Shown here piece by piece: positions 41,163-50,648 of a DNA stretch of 60,000 nt. Below the pieces are notes generated by a model. That model worked only from the letters and a program-made list of their open reading frames with translations. It was not told where the DNA came from and did no database searches. Source of the stretch: Chrysomallon squamiferum (Eukaryota > Mollusca > Gastropoda > Neomphalida > Peltospiridae); NCBI GenBank assembly GCA_012295275.1, contig CM022673.1, positions 29,275,136 through 29,335,135 on the forward strand. Reading direction: 5' to 3'. How positions within the stretch are numbered: the first letter of the stretch is position 1; the number at the start of each line of letters is the position of its first letter. A program made the translations under genes and the position numbers.

Positions 41163-41240
41163 GTGTTTTGTGTGTTTTGTCAGATTTGCTGCGGCCATCA
41201 TGATGATGATGATGATGATGACGATGATTATGATGATGAG
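41163..41240. repeat. TGTGTTTTG duplication and (ATG)n tail next to the LINE
   Basis: Two TGTGTTTTG-like units and then about ten ATG/ACG triplets follow the LINE poly(A) signal within about 55 bp. They may mark the 3' end or insertion site of the element. Confidence 0.7.
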
Positions 41241-43139
41241 TTAGCCAGTGGAGCGAAGTGACATAGCTAATGAGTGGTTATCACCAAGTATTTAAACGAC
41301 TTCTTGTGTTGGGCTAACGTTGTAGGCCTAATAATTTATTGAGGGACTTGCTGTCCATTTTTATACAACAGAAAACACGTTATACCTCTGTGTTTGAAAT
41401 GTTTTTATTTTTTAATTTTTTATTTTCATTCAGTATGTGTCATTATTCTGCTCTCGTAGCCAGCACAATACATTTAAGCTAAGAGAGTTCTGTTGTCATG
41501 AAAATGAGGATCAACTCAAGCAGTAATATTTCCCATTATAACAAACATAATGATTGTAGGTAAGCCATTAATAAACAATAAAAATCGAATAAATGATAAC
41601 AATAAAGCGAAAAATGACTCTTCTGTTGCAGTTTCTGAAGCCATCGTCATAACTGATAAACAAACTGTAACAGTGGGTGCTGTTTTTTTAAAGATGTTAT
41701 CTCACTTAGACATTCTTAATTTCCTTTTTTCTTTATGTATATAGAGATGTGTCTGTGCGTGTGTGTGTGTGTGTGCGTGTGTGTGAGTGTTTGTGTTGTA
41801 ACTAAAAACTTATGTAAATAAGGAAATGGTATTAAGAAAATAATATGAATAAATAACTAAAAATAAATAATAAAAGACAGTTGCATTAGAAACAATGACA
41901 AATATGCTGCCTGCGTTTCAATCGCGGCTTCACTGTGTAAATCGAGGGAGGGGTTTCGTTTATTTACTTTTGCAACTTTTTATCAGAAACATTTCAATCG
42001 ATAACGTTTTGACAAAATATGATTTGTATATGGGAAGGTAAATTCTTAAATTTCCTGTTTGCTGTGCACGACAGAAGCAGTAAGTTTCGCTTCTCAGTTT
42101 TGATCATTATCAAAACACTGCAGTGTAATCAGACCTAGCTACAGTATGATTAGCATGCACCGAGATACTGTAAACAAAATAAAACAGATATTACAAACTA
42201 TCATTACATTCAGATACAAAATTAAATATATATATGGGAGTAGCAGTAGCTTCTGTTTCTCTTCTTCCTTTTTTTTAATTAAATCAAAATTTAGTCCGTC
42301 TTTTGAAACAGTACTAGTGTAGGAGGATTTATCTTTTAAATTTTTAGTACCAACTCGAATACTGTGTCATATATCTTTTATGAGCCACGTTGAGAATTAA
42401 TTTGGTCTTTCGTCCCTCTTGGGAGGTTTTTACTCATCCCCCATTTTCTTTCTTGCTGTTCTGCCACCAACGCTGCCGACTGTTTCATTCATTAAAACTT
42501 GCCAAGTAAGCGAAAACGCAACGCAGACTTCATTAACAACATTCTTAATTACACGACTTGCAGCTGCTTTCAACTTAACAATGCCCCGAGTTTGACTCTT
42601 TGCTTAAGACAGATTTATGAAAACGAACGTTCAATCAATGGACGGTAAGTATTAATTTTTATGTCATCAGCTTGAAGAGGTGGTTCTGGGAATACGGCTC
42701 CTGAAGTTCGGTTAAATATGGATCCAACTCATGTAATCCATCAAGTGTTCCGTTCAACGTCTGACAACTTGTGTTGAGCCATATGTGATTGGACAGTAGA
42801 AAAAGTGTAAACTGTATTGAAATTATTTGGGTGGGTTGTTGTTGTTTTTGCGTTTTTATTTATTTTATATATATATATAAATATATACCACTCAAAACCG
42901 GATTTACTTTGGGACCAATGCCCTTTTAGACATGTCGGTTTAAAAAGATTAAAATGACGTGAAACTGGAATGTATTTTAATTACAAATGTTACAGATAAA
43001 CGTCTAATCGAGTGTCAGCTAAGAAATAGTCTGTCATTGATAGTTGGTTTTGTTTTTTATTTTATTGTTGTTGTTTTCTTATTATTTATTTTGAAAGCAA
43101 ACGTCTGTCATGACCTCCATGTTTTAACTGTCGACGATG

Positions 43140-43232
43140 GTTTCTACGTTTTAAAATGTAAGATCTTTACACAGCGAGTTTGTTACGTTTTAAAATGTAA
43201 GATACTTTACATAGCGAGTTTGTTACGTTGCT
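43140..43232. repeat. Two-copy tandem duplication, ~44-bp unit
   Basis: Two near-identical copies share ACGTTTTAAAATGTAAGAT followed by CTTTACA and AGCGAGTTTGTTACGTT. They differ by one small indel and one substitution. Confidence 0.85.
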
Positions 43233-44138
43233 GTTTTTTAGTTCGCTCTACCACTGCGACGAGTTTAGTAGACAATGCAAAATAATCTATTCATGAATTT
43301 CCTAGATTTTAACCAGATATTTCCGAAATAGACGTCCGTTAAATGTTGCGTCGAAAATATGAAAATAATTTAAGCTTCTGATAATACTATACTTTTCTAG
43401 CCAAATTACGTATAGTGTGGTAAGAGTAACGAAAATCAGATAAAAACAATAACCCGGAGAATGACTTGAAGCAAAAAAACAAAGACTGCAATAAAATATG
43501 CATACAACGTTAAAAGAACTTCCAGTTACGTAATTACGGTGAATGTGTCGTATTAAAAAAACGTCGTATTAAAGATGAGATACGGTAATGAACGCTATGG
43601 GAAGACTTGCGCACTTTAAATTGTAGTCTGTGCATTAATATCACATCGAGGCTAGTTTTGAACTTTGACATCGCTTTGTTCTGTTGCGCGTGAACTTCGT
43701 GAAAAACTGGGTGACTGAGACTTTGACATTACAAGCTTAAAATAAATCTGAATTTACAAAAGAAAAGAAGAAAAAATGTTGCATGCAAAATATGCTTGAC
43801 TTTACAAAGTTCCAGACGCCGTAATCAAAGTAGGTGAACCACTTTTCATCGATTTATTCGCACTTTGCACTTTTATAATTGTATGAGTGGCTCGACGTAT
43901 TTCCACATGCTTATTATAATCATTTAAAAAAAAAGTAATAAAAAAATAGACGATGAAAGACAAATGGAATCACATACAGCAAGTGGTAGAACTAAATTGG
44001 TTTCTTCAATATATCCAGTATTAATAACAAAAGCTATATATATATATAGATAGATATAGATACACAGATATATTTTTAGTTATACTTTCATCGATAGTAT
44101 GTTTCACTGCGTAAAAAATATTTACGCAAAAAAGAAGA

Positions 44139-44142
<4 letters not shown>

Positions 44143-44178
<36 letters not shown>
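44143..44178. repeat. (AGT)n microsatellite
   Basis: About 12 AGT units; poly-Leu on the minus strand is an artefact. Confidence 0.93.
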
Positions 44179-44179
<1 letters not shown>

Positions 44180-45519
44180 AAGATTTACAAGTTTCAGATT
44201 TGTAACAAACAACGTAAGAATCTTAAAACTTTTTTTAAAAACAATTAAAAATACTAATTTCATTAAAACTTCGCAGTCCTACATACACAGCCCGGTTACT
44301 TAGGAGCCAATGTATGAGTGTGAGTAACAGCGCGCGTGTGAAATTAGCTTACTAACGAAATTCGTGTGTTGTGATTAGAACTGCGTATCGTCTGTTCATG
44401 ATGCGTTCAGCTGCTGTTTGTTCAATTTTTTATTTATTTATTTTAATGTAGAAGATGAAAAAGATACACACATCTGGCAGAAAGTGAGAATTTTGTGTCA
44501 TAAATATATAAAAACCTTTGCTTACTTTTACCAAACCTTCTGCAAATAATTCTAATTATAATATAGTGACAACAAACATAGATCCTATCCTTTTCTTCTT
44601 ATTATTGAAGTTAGTTTCGAAATACTGTACAACCAGTTATATATCCTCTGACATACGTATGTCTTGACAACAGTTTCATAGCACATACTTTGTAATATTA
44701 AAGTAAAATAATGTATAATGACCAAGCGAATAAAGATCAATTCATTACATAAGATTTCACAAAATTCCAACAAGCTTTGTCCTTTTAAAGAAATCAGCTG
44801 AGAGTTCAAAGACCGTTCAAAGCTCGCGGAAGTGAGCAGAATTATTTAGCGCGCATGCTCAAGACTCAGTATACAGAAAAATCAACAAATCAACATTACT
44901 CGGTGGACTACTTTTTGCAGCCAATATATGTTTTCCTGTCTATGAGAAGGTATAGATAGATAGATATCGCTGCTGTTGATTGCTCATCTCAGCCGACGAA
45001 ATTACGACAGTGCAGTTCCTTTTATATCGGTGTCATTCGCAAATAATAGTAACAATATCAATGATGATGATGATAACAAAACAACAATAACAATAAGACA
45101 ATTTGATACTATATAATTGAATAAAATTTACTGTAGATAGATGGACGGAAGGATAAAACTAGAATTTTATTCTTTCCTTATTTTACGATTTCAGACTGAG
45201 CATGTACATACTAGTTTTCTGGATACGTAGCAATAAAAATACTAATTTTATAGACAGGTTTCTACATAGTTTTAGAATTCACATACAAATAGTAATGTTT
45301 TAAAGACAAACATATAAATATAGCTTGTTTTTTGATAAATGTAAATTTTTTAGATATACATCTAAATTAATAGATGCCTCTAAATATCAGTTTTATAGAT
45401 GCACGTGTAAGTATGAATTATCTTTTAATTTTAAAACATCTTCATCTTCAGACATAAAGTTTTTTCTCTATTTATTCAAACCTAATCACAAAAATAAAAT
45501 TTATTTTTACCCTCGGCGA

Positions 45520-45880
45520 TGCTTCTAATCGTAACCCTAAAATTATTTTGCCCATTAACATAACACTGATAATAAAATTTAAATAACTGTAACCCTAGCC
45601 CACTTTCTAAACCTTATCCCACCCTAGTCCCCAACCTTAATTATTACGTTAACGCTATTTCTAATCGTGATCCTAAAATTATCAAAACACTCATAACAAA
45701 ATTTACCTAAAAAACCCTAACCCTAACCCTAATCGTAATCCTAGACCTAGACCTAGACCTAGACCTAGACCTAACCCTAACCCTAACCCTAACCCTAACC
45801 CTATCATTAAACTCATTATAATTTTTAAATAACCCTAACCCTTACCCTTACCCTTACCCTTACCCTAACCTTAACCGTCT
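45520..45880. repeat. Telomere-like CCCTAA repeats within a larger module
   Basis: The core 45713-45880 holds CCCTAA runs, a variant run of CCTAGA units, and a CCCTTA run near 45838-45868. Before and within it, a longer motif recurs: TTCTAATCGT, then CCTAAAATTAT, then AAAATTTA followed by CCCTAA-type units (near 45521 and 45657, with a degenerate third copy near 45806-45840). It is an interstitial block, since ordinary sequence and genes continue on both sides. Confidence 0.88.
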
Positions 45881-45974
45881 TTAAATCGTGATTATTAATT
45901 TTTTTTAATATATTTTTTATTGTAATATTTATTTATTAAACGCCATCAGTATTGTATATAATGCATATAATCAT

Positions 45975-46009
<35 letters not shown>

Positions 46010-46686
46010 TACATGTGAAATATACCTTTTTGTTTGTACACCTTACTTTGTCGACCATCATCTAAGCATTCTGATGAAATATGTATTCAAAAAAGAATTT
46101 ATATAAAAATAGGTTAAAAATTAGAAGATAATACATTGTGATGTGCATCCTGAACATAGCAAGCAGAAAGAACATTTCATTGAAATCTTATACCAACAGT
46201 CAGAATCTGATCATCCATTACGTACTACTAAACTATCCCTGTTTTAACCCCAACCTGTTGAGGTCGCGTCTAAAATAACTGAATTGTTCCACATAGATTT
46301 TCACTAGGTACATGCTCAAAAATAAAAAATGTGTGGAATTTATGTTGAAATTATGTTCAAACGTTTGGAAGGGGGAAGGTTCGGTATTTCGTTTTGAGTG
46401 TGCATAAGGATTTTGTTGGTTTTTGTGTTACTGTTTTGTTGTTGGTTTTTTTTTTTTTGTTGGTTTTTTTGTTTCTTCATTTCTGCTTGCCTTCCTTTTT
46501 TCTCTTAAATGCAAATTTAATAAATATTATAATTTTTATTTCTTCTTTTTTGCTGACTACTGATAGCCTACTTTAGTTTTACAACTAAACGTTTTTGTCA
46601 TTTGTGTGTAGGTAAGTGTTTCTATTGGACGGTCACAACATTTTTAATTTAACTGGTGCAGCCTCCTCTCCCACGGTCGTGTCTTG

Positions 46687-46696
46687 TATATAAATA
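46687..46696 (+). promoter_or_regulatory. Candidate TATA box of the cystine-knot gene
   Basis: TATATAAATA lies about 100 bp before the proposed ATG at 46791 and would place the transcription start near 46715-46720. TA-rich DNA is common in this window, so the call rests on its position ahead of a suitable ATG and splice donor. Confidence 0.3.
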
Positions 46697-46790
46697 ATAA
46701 TTATCAAATCGTGCAATGCCATCTGACTGTAAACGGAATCACTAGCCCATCAGAATCGAAGATTCGTAACAGCGGAATTACTTCATCAAA

Positions 46791-46796
46791 ATGAAG
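46791..46796 (+). CDS. Proposed first coding exon (Met-Lys) of the cystine-knot gene
   Basis: ATG AAG is followed directly by GTAAAA, a usable 5' splice site (AAG|GTAA). ATG has A at -3. Splicing to the acceptor at 50260-50261 is in phase and gives an N-terminus beginning MKNIIMASMWSLLLI, which reads as a signal peptide, better than initiation at the internal ATG 50271. The intron would be 3465 bp. This is inference; a different upstream exon, or a non-coding exon with translation from 50271, remain possible. Confidence 0.35.
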
Positions 46797-47589
46797 GTAA
46801 AATTTACGTTTCTTTTTCTTTTTTTCTCTCTGTCTTCTGTATCTATCTATCTATTTATCTACATCAGGTGGTGGTTCTAGATATCGGACAAATAGTTTGT
46901 GCGCAAAAGTACTTGGAAGTTTTGACTCAAAGAATAACTTACATTGATGTTGTTGTTTTTTCTATTATTAATTTTGTTTGTTGCTGTTTTCTTTGTTTTG
47001 GTGTGTTTTAAATGTGTTTATTTTGTTGCTGTTTTGTGGTTTTGATTTTTCGTGTTGCATTTATTTATTTATTTATTTTATTATTATTATTATTATTAAT
47101 ATTAATTTTGTTTTATCTTTTTATATTTATTTATTTATATATTCTGAGGGGATAATAGAATCATAAAACAGTAAATATATTTATAAAGAAATCAATAATC
47201 AATAACCATAAGATGGTGAAGTATGTGTGGTATAAATGTTAGAAATTCGGAATCCTATTTGCTTTGAAACGCACTTTTTCTAATTGCATTTTGAAAGTTT
47301 TGTTTGTTTGTTTTTTAAACTGTTACTGGCAGTAGCAGATATGTTCATAATCTAAAGAAACTTTACCACAGTTATAAATCGCTTTACCTGAAAAAACAGA
47401 AAAATGACACATGCATGAAGTAAACAGTAGAAAAGATCAATATGTCAGAGTAATAAATATCAAAAATGACAACCAGACAACATCCGAAAATGACGTCAGA
47501 GTTGACCAAAGTGAGGCGGGTTACAAATCACACATTCATAGACAACATACGAAGAATCACTCAAATTCAGTAAGAAATTGGATAAAAGC

Positions 47590-47800
47590 ATCTGTGACCA
47601 CCCCTTGCCTCAGTGGTCAAAACCTCTTCGACTCGGAGATGTCAGCCATTCAGTTTTGAGGGTATGAATCAGTTCTACTTGTTGGCTTGACGGTGTAGAT
47701 AATGTTGAACATGGCGATCTATAACATCCTACATGCGTTCAGTTATGGACATGTCTGGCGTGAGTACGGACAATTGCTCAATGGAAGTTCGTTATAAAAA
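47590..47800 (+). mobile_element. tRNA-derived SINE-like element
   Basis: TGCCTCAGTGG at 47606-47616 resembles a Pol III A box and GGGTATGAATC at 47660-47670 resembles a B box, 54 bp apart, in the arrangement of tRNA-derived SINEs. A short A run follows near 47796-47802. Both boxes carry mismatches and the boundaries are estimates. Confidence 0.4.
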
Positions 47801-48018
47801 AAGTGAGATATGGGGTAATTGCTAGCCTCTGATATTTTTTAACAATAAAATTTTATTTTAGGTTACGGTATTTATGTTTAACTGGCTGGGTGCGGCTAGG
47901 AATCTCTGATGTAACGAGTGACTTCAGTTTATCAAACATTTTAAATAAAATAACATTATTAATTCTAAATCAGCAATATTTTATTCATAAAACATCATCA
48001 GAATTACCAGTTCGGCAT

Positions 48019-48616
48019 AGAGTTCAAGGGCATTATAGTTTAGCTTAGCACAGAAATGTCGAGAGTTCAAGGACAGTTTTGTTTAGCAGAGAAAGGTCAA
48101 CAAGAGTTCAAGGACATTAATTTAGTTTAGCACAGAAAGGTCAACACGAGTTCAAGCACATTAGTTTTGCACAGAAAGGTCAACACCAGAGTTCAAGCAC
48201 ATTAGTTTAGTTTAGCACAGAAAGGTCAACCAGAGTTCAGGCACATTACAGTTTAGTTTAGCACAGAAAGGTCAACACAAGAGTTCAGGCACATTACAGT
48301 TTAGTTTAGCACAGAAAGGTCAACACAAGAATTCAGGCACATTACAGTTTAGTTTAGCACAGAAAGGTCAACACAAGAGTTCAGGCACATTACAGTTTAG
48401 TTTAGCACAGAAAGGTCAACACAAGAGTTCAAGCACATTAGTTTTGAACAGAAAGGTCAACACAAGAGTTCAGGCACATTACAGTTTAGAGTTCAGAAAG
48501 GTCAACACAAGAGTTCAGGCACATTAGTTTAGTTTTTAGAACGAAATGTTCAACACAAGAGTTTAGAACGAAATGTCGACACAAGAGTTCAGGCACATTA
48601 CAGTTTAGTTTAGCAC
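48019..48616. repeat. Minisatellite, ~48-bp unit, about 13 copies
   Basis: The unit is CACAGAAAGGTCAACACAAG, then AGTTCAGGCACATTACAG, then TTTAGTTTAG. The middle copies (about 48240-48440) are nearly identical. Edge copies are shortened or diverged (missing the TTTAGTTTAG part or carrying AGAACGAAATG). Homogeneous centre and degenerate edges are typical of a tandem array that still expands. Confidence 0.93.
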
Positions 48617-49390
48617 ATCGGTTACATCGGTACCGATCTCTCGCTTGCAGTGTTTGGGTGTCATTCATACACCTTATTTGAGATTGTAAACGAGGCATGT
48701 TCATTTCATTTTTTCTTATCAAAAACACCTGCCGCTTCATTTTCTGCACACATTATTATGTTTGGTCTCAGTGTTTTATATTTATTAATTTCAACATGTT
48801 TTTCAATTAAAATGAAATTTCAGTTTTATAGTGGTAAATATGGTCATATTTCCTATAACGTGTGTGTATGCATGTCTTACATAAATAATTATATGTATTT
48901 TTGGAGTAGTGATAGTCACGAACTAGATCACTATTCTTTGATGGGCTGAATACAGATTATCGACCATCCAGATATCAAAACCTGATGAGGATTTTTTGTT
49001 ATCGTTTTAGCGAAAGATTTCTATAATAGTTTAGTGTGCATAGCTTAAACCATTTCTGCGCTTCACAAAGAAAAGGAAGAAAGAAAAACTGAAAATAAAA
49101 TCCCCGCAGATTTGCTGTAAAGAGTTCTACACGTTGTGCACTTTGTGCTGGTGGGAGGCAACGTCTTGAAGAAAAGGACACAAGCGTTGGTTGGGTAATT
49201 AGTGAAAAGCAAAATCAAACACGGAAGTAACATTTCCGTAACAGCTGATGCCGTCTGCCTGAAATGTATTTTGAAATATATCATCACTGCATTAAAACAA
49301 ATAGCTTACATTGCATTATTACAGCTGGAGGGTGTTTTGTACCAGTACTAGATTGTCATTTTTATAAATGAGTTCCCATCCGTCCAGTCT

Positions 49391-49394
<4 letters not shown>

Positions 49395-49486
<92 letters not shown>

Positions 49487-49520
49487 TTTTTTTTTTATTT
49501 TATATATATATATATATATC
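49395..49520. repeat. (CT)n with adjacent (TA)n microsatellite
   Basis: A pure CT run at 49395-49482 (88 bp) is followed by a T run and a TA run at about 49501-49520. Confidence 0.95.
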
Positions 49521-49920
49521 TTTTTTTTTCTTTTTTTTTTCTTATATCTTTGAGACTAAATATGCGAATCGGCGAATTTATGAATGTATTTTTGGAAACG
49601 CAGTTCAGCTGTATTACATTTTGTGGAAGTATCAAAAAGCTTAGTTAGTCATTTTACTTCAGATTGCTAGGTAAGTTTCTTCTGGTTAAACCAGACAAAG
49701 TTGATGCTGTTTCTACTCACGGGAATAACTACGGATGGTAAATTACAAGTGTTGATGAATTGTACTAATCTGGTAATCTGAGACCTAGTTCACTTACATT
49801 GACAGAGTGGGCAGCGGTTTTAACACAGCTAATCTAGAACAAAGGTACATCTCCTCAGTAGGAAGAGTTCTTTAGTATGTAACCTCTATTTCGAACACTA
49901 TATGAACAACTGTTACGAAT

Positions 49921-49921
<1 letters not shown>

Positions 49922-49976
<55 letters not shown>
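49922..49976. repeat. (CA)n microsatellite
   Basis: A pure run of about 27 CA units. Confidence 0.96.
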
Positions 49977-49979
<3 letters not shown>

Positions 49980-50261
49980 GGAGAGAGCACTATCATCATT
50001 AAATTAAAGATAGAAAGAAAATTTAAGAATTTATTGCATTACAAGACAGTTAAATTCATGCAATTTTTATTTTATTTCAATATTATATCCTATTTATATC
50101 CTATACTCAAAGTATATAATTCTTTATTTATCCATCTACCTTCGTGAATTATACCAATAATCTTCTATTTCCTAAAACTTCATTACAATCTAGATTTGGG
50201 GAAAATAATTATTTAACTATTATACTGCTAATTTACCAACTGTATGTTATTTTTATTTCAG

Positions 50262-50648
50262 AACATAATAATGGCGTCCATGTGGTCTTTGCTATTAATT
50301 AAAGTGTATTCCGAATTCGCCGTGGTTAAGAAAGATGGGCTTAATCCCTTCAACAATATGCAACAGTCGTGGTCGTGTAACTTTCGTCTAGGATGGAGAT
50401 ATTTAGGAGACGATTATGTTCCTCCGCGAGTAGTTGAAGCAACTTGCCTCAATTCCAGATGCGTCCATGACATTTATCCCTGCACCGCTTTTCCATACAC
50501 GCTCTACGTGTTAAGACGTTGCCCTTTACGCAACTGCAACGATCACCGAGTACCAGTTATTATACGATCTGATTTTCAGCTTGTTCGCCTGTTTGTAAAT
50601 ACATCGTGTATTTGTACCAATTTTCAGCTTGCTGTTGGGAATAACTAG
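50262..50648 (+). CDS. Secreted eight-cysteine protein of the Trunk/PTTH-Noggin cystine-knot group (main exon)
   Basis: The exon starts after a good acceptor (TTTTTATTTCAG) and ends at TAG; with the proposed Met-Lys exon the protein is 130 residues. After the likely signal peptide and a dibasic K25-K26, cysteines fall at 41, 64, 69, 76, 89, 94, 118 and 120. From what I recall of silkworm prothoracicotropic hormone, the spacings C-x22-C, C-x41-C and C-x-C are identical, and LGDDYVPPRVVEATC matches its LG(E/D)-x3-P-x6-C signature. Family knowledge suggests a secreted dimeric ligand (PTTH and Trunk act on the Torso receptor kinase; Noggin binds BMPs). Two features differ from PTTH: the extra cysteine just before the first knot cysteine, used for the interchain bond, is absent, and two cysteines (89, 94) sit in the central loop, as they do in Noggin. 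N115 is a glycosylation sequon. The receptor and role here are unknown. Confidence 0.72.
   Translation, partial: NIIMASMWSLLLIKVYSEFAVVKKDGLNPFNNMQQSWSCNFRLGWRYLGDDYVPPRVVEATCLNSRCVHDIYPCTAFPYTLYVLRRCPLRNCNDHRVPVIIRSDFQLVRLFVNTSCICTNFQLAVGNN

Larger units (their letters stand above)
41241..46686. other. Gene-poor region between the LINE fragment and the cystine-knot gene
   Basis: No supportable exon. It contains a GT tract (41757-41790), a two-copy ~44-bp duplication at 43140-43232, an AGT triplet tract (44143-44178), the telomere-like block and a CA tract (45976-46005). The ORF at 42959-43285 includes the duplicated segment and has no recognisable domain. Confidence 0.6.
46797..50261 (+). 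other. Proposed intron of the cystine-knot gene
   Basis: GT at 46797-46798 and AG at 50260-50261, with a T-rich tract and a CTAAT-like branch site (about 50228) before the acceptor. It contains a TTTA/ATT tract (47062-47100), a SINE-like element, a 48-bp minisatellite and CT and CA microsatellites. No further exon was recognised inside. Confidence 0.35.

Noticed and set aside
45713-45880. A true chromosome end
   Set aside because: Unique sequence and two genes continue for 14 kb beyond it and the repeats are degenerate, so it is interstitial.
48019-48616. CRISPR-like array
   Set aside because: The units are contiguous tandem copies without unique spacers, in a eukaryotic genome.
50244-50261. 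ATG at 50244 as the start of the cystine-knot protein
   Set aside because: The codons after it form the T-rich tract and AG of a strong 3' splice site, so they are read as intron.
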